45,012 nt of DNA, taken from Clostridiales bacterium UBA2432. Lineage in GTDB: Bacteria > Bacillota > Clostridia > Lachnospirales > Vallitaleaceae. The notes beneath the pieces are model-generated. The model searched no databases and had not been told where the DNA came from. It saw only the letters and a program-made list of their open reading frames with translations. Shown in pieces: positions 8,536 to 15,701 of the stretch (the first letter of the stretch is position 1; each line of letters starts with the position of its first letter). A program made the translations under genes and the position numbers. Location of the stretch: NCBI GenBank assembly GCA_002342805.1, contig DDQW01000024.1, forward strand, positions 67,010 to 112,021. Direction: 5' to 3'.

Positions 8536-9208
8536 CGGAATAACAATATTAAATATTGGTTTGTTTTTTGTATTACTATTTTCAGCTGTTCAAATAATTT
8601 CAACTTGGGATGCCTATTATAGGTGGCATTATGAAGCGCATAGTATTGAAGAAACTACGAAGATGAATGAAGAACATTTTATGGAAGTTACCCATAAAAT
8701 GATGGATTATTTAATAGGGCGAAGAGCTTCATTGGATATGAAAGCTGAGATTGACGGTGAGATTGAGGAAGTTTTTGGGGAACGAGAAAAAGCCCATATG
8801 ATTGATGTAAAAAGTCTGTTTGTGGGGGGCAGGGTTATACGGAATATTTCTGCGATTATTTTATTTATCTTCATTACGACGAGTTTTTTCTTGAAACCTA
8901 AATTGTTTTTTAGGTGGATTCAAAGTTTAAAAGTGTTTTTTATTACTTCGTTTCTTCTTATTGGATTATTAGGCGCTTTGTTTTATTTCAATTTCAGTAA
9001 ATATTTTATTGTTTTCCATAAGATATTTTTCGATAATGATTTGTGGATTTTAGATCCCAAAACGGATATTCTGATTAATATGGTGCCTGAAATCTTTTTC
9101 TTTCAAACGACAATGTTAATTGTTGCATTATTTGTCATAATGGTCCTAGGGGTTATGATTATACGCAAACTATTAATGAGTCAAATGGTCAAGAACTGGA
9201 GGGCATGA
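8516..9208 (+). CDS. Lit/DUF1461 (TIGR01906)-type integral membrane protein
   Basis: 230 residues with four membrane segments (about 7-27, 109-128, 139-158, 196-217) and a long extracytoplasmic loop between the first two. Conserved features of the TIGR01906/DUF1461 family are visible: an EEHFMEV segment near residue 52 and FHKIFFDNDLWILDP around H168, then INMVPE before the last helix. Some members of this family are Lit, which moves an acyl chain within diacylglyceryl lipoproteins to make the lyso form. Others are uncharacterised, so I leave the symbol blank. The substrate would be lipoproteins made by Lgt, which is encoded at 12630. GGGAGA at 8504-8509 supports the start. The stop overlaps the next start by one base. 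Confidence 0.75.
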   Translation: MKILRYSGITILNIGLFFVLLFSAVQIISTWDAYYRWHYEAHSIEETTKMNEEHFMEVTHKMMDYLIGRRASLDMKAEIDGEIEEVFGEREKAHMIDVKSLFVGGRVIRNISAIILFIFITTSFFLKPKLFFRWIQSLKVFFITSFLLIGLLGALFYFNFSKYFIVFHKIFFDNDLWILDPKTDILINMVPEIFFFQTTMLIVALFVIMVLGVMIIRKLLMSQMVKNWRA

Positions 9209-10059
9209 TGCTAGCAACTATAGGGACACTTGTGGTTTTAATTTTAAAAATTATAGGAATTGCCTTATTGTGTATCCTCGGTCTTATTTTACTTACTATT
9301 CTTATTATTCTATTTGTTCCCTTTAGGTACAGTGCAGAAGGAAGTTTCGATGAAGAACTACGTATTCGTGTTAAATTTTCCTGGTTATTGCATCTTATCA
9401 ATGGTTCAGCTACTCAACATAATAAAGAATCTGATGTGCGCGTACGAATTGCTCTTTTCCAAATAATTCCTAAAAGGAAATCAAAAGCTAAAGCAAAACC
9501 CGTTTCAAAATCAAAAAAAGAACCATCAATTGAACCATCAATTGAACCATCAGTTAAACCTTCGATTGATTCGAAAGATGAGACCCCTAAAAAGCAAAAA
9601 CAAGAGAAGAAGCCAGTAAAGAAGGCAAATAATAAGCCCCAAAAAAAGCCCCAAAAAAAGCCGGCAAAGAAAAGTGAAAATAAATCATCAGCAATTGAGC
9701 AGTTTAAAGCGATATGGAATTTTCTTCAAGAGGATGAGAATGAAGGTTTATTAAGGCATGTTTTAAAATATATAGGGAGGCTTATTAAATGGATATTTCC
9801 AAGAAGAGCATATGCAAATATTGAATTTGGACTAGATGATCCTGCAACGACAGGATATATTACCGGCTTAACATCAATAGTCTATGTAAAAACGCGAGGA
9901 AATTTTCAAGTAATCCCTAATTTTCATGAAGAAGTCATTAAAGGCTCTCTTAAAATTAGAGGTAGACTCTATCTTTATCAGCCGGTTTATTATATAATAA
10001 GAATAATAATCGATAAGCGTGTAAGAAGAATGTTGAAATTTTTAAAAAAACGTAAATAA
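9208..10059 (+). CDS. DUF2953 protein (YtfI-like), partner of GerW
   Basis: 283 residues from the ATG at 9208; the site GGAGGG at 9198-9203 fits this start better than the ATG at 9205. One N-terminal membrane helix (about residues 8-34) and a conserved VPFRYSAEG segment are followed by a low-complexity Lys/Pro/Ser/Gln linker. The C-terminal domain contains FPRRAYANIEFGLDDPATTGYITG, the most recognisable DUF2953 block (given here as FGLDDPATTGY). In Bacillus the homologue ytfI sits next to ytfJ (gerW), exactly as here, which suggests a sporulation or germination role. Biochemical function is unknown. The linker carries repeats (PSIE and KKPQ) and will vary between strains. Confidence 0.82.
   Translation: MLATIGTLVVLILKIIGIALLCILGLILLTILIILFVPFRYSAEGSFDEELRIRVKFSWLLHLINGSATQHNKESDVRVRIALFQIIPKRKSKAKAKPVSKSKKEPSIEPSIEPSVKPSIDSKDETPKKQKQEKKPVKKANNKPQKKPQKKPAKKSENKSSAIEQFKAIWNFLQEDENEGLLRHVLKYIGRLIKWIFPRRAYANIEFGLDDPATTGYITGLTSIVYVKTRGNFQVIPNFHEEVIKGSLKIRGRLYLYQPVYYIIRIIIDKRVRRMLKFLKKRK
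9520..9660 (+). repeat. Low-complexity repeats coding the DUF2953 linker
   Basis: Near 9520-9567 the unit gaaccatcaatt (12 bp) recurs, coding PSIE-PSIE-PSVK-PSID. Near 9635-9660 a 12-bp unit cccCAAAAAAAG recurs, coding KKPQKKPQKKPAKK. Both are multiples of three. Confidence 0.75.
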
Positions 10060-10074
10060 AAAGGAGGAGAAATA

Positions 10075-10443
10075 ATGGATTCAAACTTTAAAAACAATGT
10101 AGATTCTCTTATGACAGGTATGGAGGGATTTATTAATTCTAAAACGGTCGTTGGAGAACCGATACATATTGATGATACAATTATTTTACCATTGATTGAT
10201 GTAAGTTTTGGCCTTGGAACCGGTGCTTCTGAAGGAAAAAAAGCAGATGATCCTAAAACAATGGGAGCTGGAGGATTAGGTGCAAAGATTAGTCCAAGTG
10301 CTGTGTTGGTTATTACCAACGGACAGACACGACTTGTTAATATTAAAAAACAAGATAGCCTTACAAAATTAATTGACTTAGTTCCAGATATTATGGACCG
10401 ATTTAAAGCCCAGGATAAAGAAAAAAAACCTTCGACTATATAA
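10075..10443 (+). CDS. gerW: GerW-family sporulation protein (YtfJ)
   Basis: 122 residues. The N-terminus VDSLMTGMEGFINSKTVVGEP, the core DDTIILPLIDVSFGLGTG and the glycine-rich GAGGLGAKISPSAVLVI are diagnostic of GerW/YtfJ. In Bacillus subtilis GerW is a spore protein needed for normal L-alanine germination. A strong AAGGAGGAG site lies before the ATG, 15 bases after the DUF2953 gene. Its presence argues that the organism makes endospores. A SigA-like promoter heads the whole operon; no separate sporulation promoter was identified in front of this gene. Confidence 0.92.
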   Translation: MDSNFKNNVDSLMTGMEGFINSKTVVGEPIHIDDTIILPLIDVSFGLGTGASEGKKADDPKTMGAGGLGAKISPSAVLVITNGQTRLVNIKKQDSLTKLIDLVPDIMDRFKAQDKEKKPSTI

Positions 10444-10455
10444 GAGGAGATACTT

Positions 10456-10767
10456 ATGATACTAGTAAATACAGCATTTATTACTGGAAAAGATATTGAA
10501 ACCATTAGTATTGTAAAAGGGTCGACAATCCAATCACGACATGTAGGAAAAGATTTTATGAGTGGTTTAAAAACATTGGTTGGCGGTGAATTGGGATCTT
10601 ATAATGAGATGATGAACGAAGCGAGAGCATTAGCAACAAAGCGGATGGTTGAAGAAGCTGAATCATTAGGCGCTGATGGGATTGTTAATATTCGATATGC
10701 ATCAAGTGCTATCATGCAAGGAGCAGCAGAAGTTATTGCTTATGGTACTGCTGTCAGATTTATATAA
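10456..10767 (+). CDS. YbjQ/UPF0145 family protein
   Basis: 103 residues, the usual length of this small conserved family. Motifs are the N-terminal NTAFITGKDIETISIVKG, an EARALATKRMVEEAESLGAD helix and IVNIRYASS. Proteins of this family form small oligomers; the name heavy-metal-binding domain is used but the function is not established. AGAGGAG precedes the ATG. Its stop overlaps the start of the XRE-cupin gene (TAATG), so the two are translationally coupled and probably functionally related. Confidence 0.88.
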   Translation: MILVNTAFITGKDIETISIVKGSTIQSRHVGKDFMSGLKTLVGGELGSYNEMMNEARALATKRMVEEAESLGADGIVNIRYASSAIMQGAAEVIAYGTAVRFI

Positions 10768-11327
10768 TGGATCATCTACAAAAGGCATTAGCAAAAAATC
10801 TGAAAAATATACGTGAACGACGTGGTTTGAGTTTAGATAAGCTTGCTTCAATGACGAAAGTCAGCAAGTCAATGTTAGGACAGATTGAGCGTGGTGAATC
10901 GAATCCTACACTTGGAACGGTGTGGAAAATTGCAAATGGTCTTCATATAGGATTGACAGAATTAATCAAAGAAAAACAAAGTGAATATGTTATTATTCGT
11001 AAAAATGAAGTTTCATATTTTGAAGAAGATATGGGCAAGTGTCAGGTTTTTCCATATTTCACATATGAAGATGGCAGACCATATGAAGTCTATAAAGTCG
11101 ATATGGCACCAAAAGGATATATACATGCTGAACCCCATCCAAAAGGTAGTATTGAGATTATTGTTGTCCATGAAGGACAGGTGGCCATACGTGTTGAAGA
11201 GGAAGAGTTTGTCTTAAATGAAGGAGATGCGACTAGATTTTTTGGAGATGTTGAGCATGTCTATCATAATATCGGAAGTAAAAAGGCGCGATTGGGTGTT
11301 GTGATTTACTATGGACAAATTGATTAA
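10767..11327 (+). CDS. XRE-family regulator with C-terminal cupin domain
   Basis: 186 residues. An N-terminal helix-turn-helix (about residues 6-60: LKNIRERRGLSLDKLA, then VSKSMLGQIERGESNPT) is joined to a cupin sensing domain (about 105-180: GYIHAEPHPKGSIEIIVVHEG through VEHVYHNIG). Such one-component regulators sense a small molecule in the cupin and control amino-acid, polyamine or transport genes. It starts at the ATG overlapping the stop of the YbjQ-like gene and is last in the operon. Ligand and targets cannot be read from the sequence. Confidence 0.92.
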   Translation: MDHLQKALAKNLKNIRERRGLSLDKLASMTKVSKSMLGQIERGESNPTLGTVWKIANGLHIGLTELIKEKQSEYVIIRKNEVSYFEEDMGKCQVFPYFTYEDGRPYEVYKVDMAPKGYIHAEPHPKGSIEIIVVHEGQVAIRVEEEEFVLNEGDATRFFGDVEHVYHNIGSKKARLGVVIYYGQID

Positions 11328-11342
11328 TAAAGATATAGGCAT

Positions 11343-11372
11343 AAAAAAGTTGGAGCATTGCTCCAACTTTTT
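11343..11372. terminator. Bidirectional terminator between the XRE-cupin gene and ychF
   Basis: Stem GTTGGAG (11349-11355) and CTCCAAC (11361-11367) with a 5-base loop, flanked by an A-tract on the left and T-tract on the right. It can therefore end transcripts from both strands of these convergent genes. Confidence 0.92.
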
Positions 11373-11375
11373 GTT

Positions 11376-12473
11376 TTATACATTGAATCGGAATAATACG
11401 ACGTCCCCATCTTTGACAACATATTCTTTGCCTTCAATACGAACGAGGCCTTTTTCTTTAGCCGTTGTATAATTTCCGGATGATATCAAATCATCATAGG
11501 CAACAATCTCTGCACGGATAAAGCCACGTTCAAAATCTGTATGTATTTTACCGGCTGCTTGAGGAGCTTTCGTTCCTTGAGTAATTGTCCAAGCACGTGT
11601 TTCTTTTTCTCCGGCGGTTAGATAACTAATAAGTCCGAGTAAGCGATAAGAAGCGGCAATGAGTTTGTCTAAACCGGTATCTGTAATACCTAATGCTTCT
11701 AGGAATTCCTTTTTATCTTCATCGTCAAGAGTTGAGATTTCTTCTTCAATCTTTGCACAAATGACAAAAACTTCTGAACCTTCTTCTTTTGCAAACTCGC
11801 GAACAGTAGAAACATATTCATTTGAAGCACCATCATCGGCTAAATCATCTTCGGTTACATTCGCAGCGTAGATTACCGGTTTGGTTGTTAAGAGATTGAA
11901 GCTTTCAAGCAAACTCTCTTCTTCGTCGTCATTTAATTCAAGTGTTCGAGCCGATTGACCGTTTTCTAATACTTCTTTGACGCGTCCAAGAAGGCTGATC
12001 TCTTTTTGTAAGGACTTATCGCCTTTGACTGCTTTAATAGATTTTGCGAGACGACGTTCCACAATATCTAAATCTGAAAAAATAAGTTCTAAATTTATGG
12101 TTTCGATGTCCCGTAAGGGTCCGATTTCACCATCGACATGCACAACATTTGGATCATCAAAACAACGAACAACATGTACGATTGCATCGACTTCACGGAT
12201 ATTGCTTAAAAATTTATTGCCTAAACCTTCGCCTTTGCTAGCGCCTTTTACAAGACCGGCGATATCAACAAATTCAATGACTGCAGGTATGGTTTTTTTA
12301 GAAGTATATAATTGTGTTAATACGTCAAGTCGTTTATCCGGTACATAAACGATTCCGATATTAGGATCAATCGTACAAAAAGGGTAGTTTGCAGATTCAG
12401 CCCCCGCTTTTGTAAGAGAATTAAATAATGTACTTTTGCCCACATTGGGTAGACCAACTATTCCAAGTTTCAT
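11376..12473 (-). CDS. ychF: Redox-regulated ATPase YchF (Obg-like P-loop protein)
   Basis: 365 residues, the standard family length. P-loop GLPNVGKSTLFN at the N-terminus, switch region DIAGLVKGASKGEGLGN, and NVTE in the G4 position. The NxxE form of G4 is why YchF prefers ATP over GTP. The C-terminal TGS domain ends in KEYVVKDGDVVLFRFNV. It is a soluble translation- and stress-associated ATPase. It is the only gene on the minus strand, convergent with the XRE-cupin gene and divergent from lgt. A ribosome-binding site AAGGAAA lies before the ATG and an extended -10 promoter is about 45 bases upstream. Confidence 0.97.
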   Translation of the reverse strand: MKLGIVGLPNVGKSTLFNSLTKAGAESANYPFCTIDPNIGIVYVPDKRLDVLTQLYTSKKTIPAVIEFVDIAGLVKGASKGEGLGNKFLSNIREVDAIVHVVRCFDDPNVVHVDGEIGPLRDIETINLELIFSDLDIVERRLAKSIKAVKGDKSLQKEISLLGRVKEVLENGQSARTLELNDDEEESLLESFNLLTTKPVIYAANVTEDDLADDGASNEYVSTVREFAKEEGSEVFVICAKIEEEISTLDDEDKKEFLEALGITDTGLDKLIAASYRLLGLISYLTAGEKETRAWTITQGTKAPQAAGKIHTDFERGFIRAEIVAYDDLISSGNYTTAKEKGLVRIEGKEYVVKDGDVVLFRFNV

Positions 12474-12515
12474 AATGATTTCCTTTCGTTCTACTAGAAT
12501 CTATAATCATCTCAC

Positions 12516-12543
12516 ATTATAACATAAGTTTATAAAAAGTAAA
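12516..12543 (-). promoter_or_regulatory. Extended -10 promoter for ychF
   Basis: Reading the minus strand: -35-like TTTACT (12543-12538), a 16-base spacer and a perfect -10 TATAAT (12521-12516) preceded by TGT, an extended -10. Confidence 0.7.
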
Positions 12544-12555
12544 CAAACGAAAATA

Positions 12556-12584
12556 TTGCAATTTATTACTATATAGATTATTAT
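12556..12584 (+). promoter_or_regulatory. Probable SigA promoter for lgt
   Basis: TTGCAA (12556-12561), 17-base spacer, TATTAT (12579-12584, 5 of 6). The same -35 sequence occurs in the ftsZ promoter at 21860. Confidence 0.55.
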
Positions 12585-12629
12585 GATATACGTAATATAT
12601 TCATTGCTGACAAGTAGGAGAAATAACAT

Positions 12630-13502
12630 ATGAATACAAATAGTCCGGATATCGTATTTCCGAATCTAGGAATAGAGATCCAACATATGAATCCAATTGC
12701 CTTTTCGATTTTTAGTATAGATGTTTATTGGTATGGTATTATTATTATTACCGGAGTGATCAGTGGTTTGTTATTAGCTAGATATCGGGCAAAGAAAAAC
12801 GGAGAAGATCCTGAGATATATAGTGACTTTTTACTATATGCATTAATTAGTGCAATTATAGGTGCTAGGCTATACTATGTTGCTTTTGCATGGGATGATT
12901 ATAAAGATAATCTACTCGATATTTTTGCGACGCGAGAAGGTGGATTAGCTATATATGGTGGCGTTATTGGTTCTTTAATCGCCTTAATTGTCTATACAAA
13001 AGTAAAAAAATTAAGCTTTACTCAAATGGCAGATACAGCTGTTCCGGGACTGGCTTTAGGACAAATGATTGGTCGAATAGGTAATTTTATCAATATGGAA
13101 GCGTTTGGCGGTTACACAGATTCAGTGTTTGCAATGGCATTAAAAGCAGGCAAAGCCAAGATTCCGGCATCAATGGTAGAGCATATTGGGCCATTAGCAG
13201 GTTATGAAGGAAATTATTTGCAAGTACAACCGACCTTTGCTTATGAATCCCTATGGAATCTAGGTGTTGTTATTATTTTAATGATTTATACAAAGCATAA
13301 AAAGTTTCAAGGTGAAATCTTAGCTATGTATTTTTTGCTTTACGGTTTAGGTCGTAGTTGGATTGAAGGACTTCGAACAGATCAGCTACTCATTGGAAGT
13401 ACAACAATTGCTATATCACAAGTATTGTCGATTGCTTTAGTTATTGTGAGTGGGATGTTTATAGTATACAAACGTAAGCAAGTAAAAAATAATGGAGTAT
13501 AG
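12630..13502 (+). CDS. lgt: Prolipoprotein diacylglyceryl transferase
   Basis: 290 residues, a polytopic membrane enzyme that transfers diacylglycerol from phosphatidylglycerol to the lipobox cysteine of prolipoproteins. The family signature GRIGNFINMEAFG (E. coli form GRIGNFINGE) is present, as are FSIDVYWYGIIIITG near the N-terminus, EGGLAIYGGVIG and GRSWIEGLRTD near the C-terminus. A TAGGAGA site precedes the ATG. A clear substrate in the window is the BMP-family lipoprotein at 477. A terminator follows at 13551, so lgt appears to be a single-gene unit. Confidence 0.97.
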   Translation: MNTNSPDIVFPNLGIEIQHMNPIAFSIFSIDVYWYGIIIITGVISGLLLARYRAKKNGEDPEIYSDFLLYALISAIIGARLYYVAFAWDDYKDNLLDIFATREGGLAIYGGVIGSLIALIVYTKVKKLSFTQMADTAVPGLALGQMIGRIGNFINMEAFGGYTDSVFAMALKAGKAKIPASMVEHIGPLAGYEGNYLQVQPTFAYESLWNLGVVIILMIYTKHKKFQGEILAMYFLLYGLGRSWIEGLRTDQLLIGSTTIAISQVLSIALVIVSGMFIVYKRKQVKNNGV

Positions 13503-13550
13503 GACTTTAGTCTTATTTTTTTGAATGGCATATAAATATTCTCGGATAGG

Positions 13551-13604
13551 AAGCTATATATAGATGAAAGTAGCAGTTTTTCATCTATATATAGCTTTTT
13601 TTTA
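13551..13604 (+). terminator. Rho-independent terminator after lgt
   Basis: Arms AAGCTATATATAGATGAAA (13551-13569) and its exact complement (13579-13597) give a 19-bp stem with a 9-base loop, ending in a run of eight T. It separates lgt from the dcw cluster. Confidence 0.92.
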
Positions 13605-13665
13605 TTTGTCGTAGAGTAAAAGTAAATTAAATTGACAAATTGGTATATTTTTTTGCTTAGATGAC

Positions 13666-13694
13666 TTGATTTCATCACAAAGATGGTCTAAAAT
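13666..13694 (+). promoter_or_regulatory. SigA-like promoter of the dcw (mra) cluster
   Basis: -35 TTGATT (13666-13671), 17-base spacer, -10 TAAAAT (13689-13694, 5 of 6). Transcription would start at about 13701, exactly at the first of the candidate MraZ boxes. Confidence 0.65.
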
Positions 13695-13700
13695 AGATAT

Positions 13701-13740
13701 AAGGTGTCAAAAGGTGACAAATAATGTCAAAAAGTGGGGA
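13701..13740 (+). promoter_or_regulatory. Candidate MraZ operator: four GTG boxes with a 10-bp period
   Basis: Four consecutive 10-base blocks read aaggtgtcaa, aaggtgacaa, ataatgtcaa and aaagtgggga, with (G/A)TG at the same place in each. A fifth GGTGACAA lies at 13754-13761, over the mraZ ribosome-binding site. MraZ rings are known to bind tandem AAAGTG- or TGGG-type repeats spaced by one helical turn in front of their own gene. The position just after the -10 predicts autorepression. Seen directly; the binding itself is inference. Confidence 0.78.
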
Positions 13741-13762
13741 ATTATGAATAGGGGGTGACAAC

Positions 13763-14212
13763 ATGTTTAACGGTGAATATAGCCATTCAATTGATAGTAA
13801 AGGGCGTATTACTATGCCGGCCAAGTTTCGAGAAGAACTGGGTGAGGAATGTGTTGTCGCTCGAGGGTTTGAAGGATGTCTAAGTGTCTATTCCATGGAA
13901 GAATGGCAGAAATTAACTGATTTTTTAATGGGAGCTTCAGAGTTTCAAAAAGAAATTCGATTAATGCGTCGTGCGATATTAGCCACAGCAGTCACTTGTT
14001 CATATGATAAACAGGGAAGAATTCTTATAAGTAATGAACTTCGAACGAGAGGAAACTTGACAAAAGAAGTGATGATTGTTGGCGTTGGTCCCAAAATCGA
14101 ACTTTGGGATAAAGAAACTTGGGAAGAATTTAATGATATTAGCGATGATGAATTATCCGCATTGGCAGAAGGCATATTAAATGGAAACAGATCCAAGGAC
14201 GGGGGTATTTAA
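13763..14212 (+). CDS. mraZ: Transcriptional regulator MraZ
   Basis: 149 residues, close to the usual 143. Two AbrB/SpoVT-like halves each carry the DxxxR signature: DSKGRITMPAKFREEL near the N-terminus and DKQGRILISNELR in the second half. MraZ forms a ring that binds tandem repeats before its own gene and represses the cell-wall/division cluster. GGGGGTGA precedes the ATG. Its stop overlaps the rsmH start by one base (TAATG). Candidate binding boxes lie directly upstream. Confidence 0.97.
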   Translation: MFNGEYSHSIDSKGRITMPAKFREELGEECVVARGFEGCLSVYSMEEWQKLTDFLMGASEFQKEIRLMRRAILATAVTCSYDKQGRILISNELRTRGNLTKEVMIVGVGPKIELWDKETWEEFNDISDDELSALAEGILNGNRSKDGGI

Positions 14213-15153
14213 TGGAATTCAAACATGTATCGGTTTTGTTAGATGAATGCATAGAAGGGTTAAATATTAAAGAAGAAGGTATATATGTCGATGGTACACT
14301 TGGTGGTGCCGGACATGGTAAAGAAATAGCGAGCCGTCTTTCCGAAAAAGGAATGTTTATTGGATTTGACCAAGATTTAGAGGCGATTCAATCATCAGCA
14401 GATAAATTTGATTCAGTTAAGTGTAGAGTTGAGTTAGTGCATTCGAATTATGAAGCCATACGTTTCGAGCTAGAAAAACTGGATATTACCGGCGTGGATG
14501 GGATATTACTGGACCTAGGGGTATCTTCATATCAATTAGATACAGCCGAGCGAGGGTTTTCATATATGCAGGATGCGCCGTTAGACATGCGCATGAACCA
14601 GACGATAGATCGGACGGCAAAAGATATTGTGAATACATACGATGAAAATCAATTGATTCGAATATTAAAGGTATATGGTGAAGAAAGGTTTGCACCTAAA
14701 ATAGCAAGAAAGATTATTGCACAACGGCAAAGCAAACCGATTGAAACAACATTAGAATTAGTTCATATTATTGATGAATGTATCCCAACAAAATTTAAGA
14801 TTAAATTTGGGCATCCTGCGAAGAGAACATTCCAGGCTTTGCGTATTGAAGTTAATCGAGAATTAGAAGTCTTAGAAAATACACTATCCGATATGATTGA
14901 TTTATTAAAGCCAAAAGGTCGATTGTGTGTCATTACTTTTCATTCCTTAGAAGATCGGATTGTTAAACATATTTTTAAGGAAAATGAAGACCCTTGTACC
15001 TGTCCAAAAGATTTTCCGATATGTGTTTGTGGATTGAAGCCAAAAGGTAAAATGAAGCCAAGAAAGCCGATACTGCCTTCATCCGAAGAAATGGAAAACA
15101 ATTCTCGTTCAAAAAGTGCAAAGCTAAGAATATTTGAAAGAGTAGGTGAATAA
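14212..15153 (+). CDS. rsmH: 16S rRNA (cytosine-1402-N4)-methyltransferase
   Basis: 313 residues. Class I SAM methyltransferase with EEGIYVDGTLGGAGH as the SAM-binding motif near the N-terminus, DGILLDLGVSSYQLD in the middle and a C-terminal GRLCVITFHSLEDRIVKH, all in family order. It methylates C1402 in the ribosomal decoding centre. It is in its universal position between mraZ and ftsL, overlapping mraZ by one base. A four-cysteine segment (CTCPKDFPICVCG) lies close to the C-terminus. Confidence 0.97.
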   Translation: MEFKHVSVLLDECIEGLNIKEEGIYVDGTLGGAGHGKEIASRLSEKGMFIGFDQDLEAIQSSADKFDSVKCRVELVHSNYEAIRFELEKLDITGVDGILLDLGVSSYQLDTAERGFSYMQDAPLDMRMNQTIDRTAKDIVNTYDENQLIRILKVYGEERFAPKIARKIIAQRQSKPIETTLELVHIIDECIPTKFKIKFGHPAKRTFQALRIEVNRELEVLENTLSDMIDLLKPKGRLCVITFHSLEDRIVKHIFKENEDPCTCPKDFPICVCGLKPKGKMKPRKPILPSSEEMENNSRSKSAKLRIFERVGE

Positions 15154-15154
15154 T

Positions 15155-15700
15155 GTGGGGGAAAAGAAAAAAAAATATTCATATGCACATCGTACAATTG
15201 GTAACAATGCTGTAAAAATTGTTCGTGAAGATGAAGTTATGGAAGTTCCGGTCAAAAAGAGAAAAATACAAAATGGACCGGATGCTATGTATTTAGAAGA
15301 ACCAAAACGTCAAATCTCAGCAGATTCAGTTAATCGTCTCTGTACTTTTGTGGTTGCTTTTGTTATAATTGCAACGTTAGGAATTTGTGTTACATATTTA
15401 GAAACACAACTAAATATTAACCGTTTAAATTCTGAAATTGATCGATTGAAAACAGAAATATCTAAAGTCAGCAATGAGAATAATCAATTGGAACAAGATC
15501 TAGATAGTATGATCGATTTGGATCAAATATATGATGAAGCAACAACGCGATTAGGCATGCGTTTACCCGGGCCGAGCGAAGTATTCTATGTAAGTTATGA
15601 GCCGGTCAGTTATACAACAAAATATAAACAAATCGAAAAAAAATCAGAAAATGTGACAATGGGACAAGTGCTGGGTCATATTTTCAAAGTTGGTGAATAA
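15155..15700 (+). CDS. ftsL: Cell-division protein FtsL-like
   Basis: 181 residues from a GTG one base after the rsmH stop; AGGTGA at 15144-15149 supports it. A basic cytoplasmic N-terminus of about 60 residues is followed by one membrane helix (about 62-82) and a coiled coil (about 85-115, NINRLNSEIDRLKTEIS). A short tail with ATTRLGMRLP comes next. This is the layout of bitopic FtsL proteins, which with FtsQ (DivIB) and DivIC activate septal peptidoglycan synthesis. It is longer than many FtsL proteins because of the N-terminal tail. Sequence conservation in this family is weak, so position in the cluster carries much of the call. Confidence 0.85.
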   Translation: MGEKKKKYSYAHRTIGNNAVKIVREDEVMEVPVKKRKIQNGPDAMYLEEPKRQISADSVNRLCTFVVAFVIIATLGICVTYLETQLNINRLNSEIDRLKTEISKVSNENNQLEQDLDSMIDLDQIYDEATTRLGMRLPGPSEVFYVSYEPVSYTTKYKQIEKKSENVTMGQVLGHIFKVGE

Positions 15701-15701
15701 T

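Noticed and set aside
9990..10505. 171-codon antisense frame across the DUF2953/gerW junction
   Set aside because: It lies opposite two recognised genes and their ribosome-binding sites; no family features.
13382..13678. 98-codon minus-strand frame over the lgt end and terminator
   Set aside because: It crosses the strong terminator hairpin and the end of lgt and has no supporting motif.
13744..13758. Mini-ORF MNRG just before mraZ
   Set aside because: Five codons including the stop, overlapping the mraZ ribosome-binding site; probably chance, although it could in principle couple translation.
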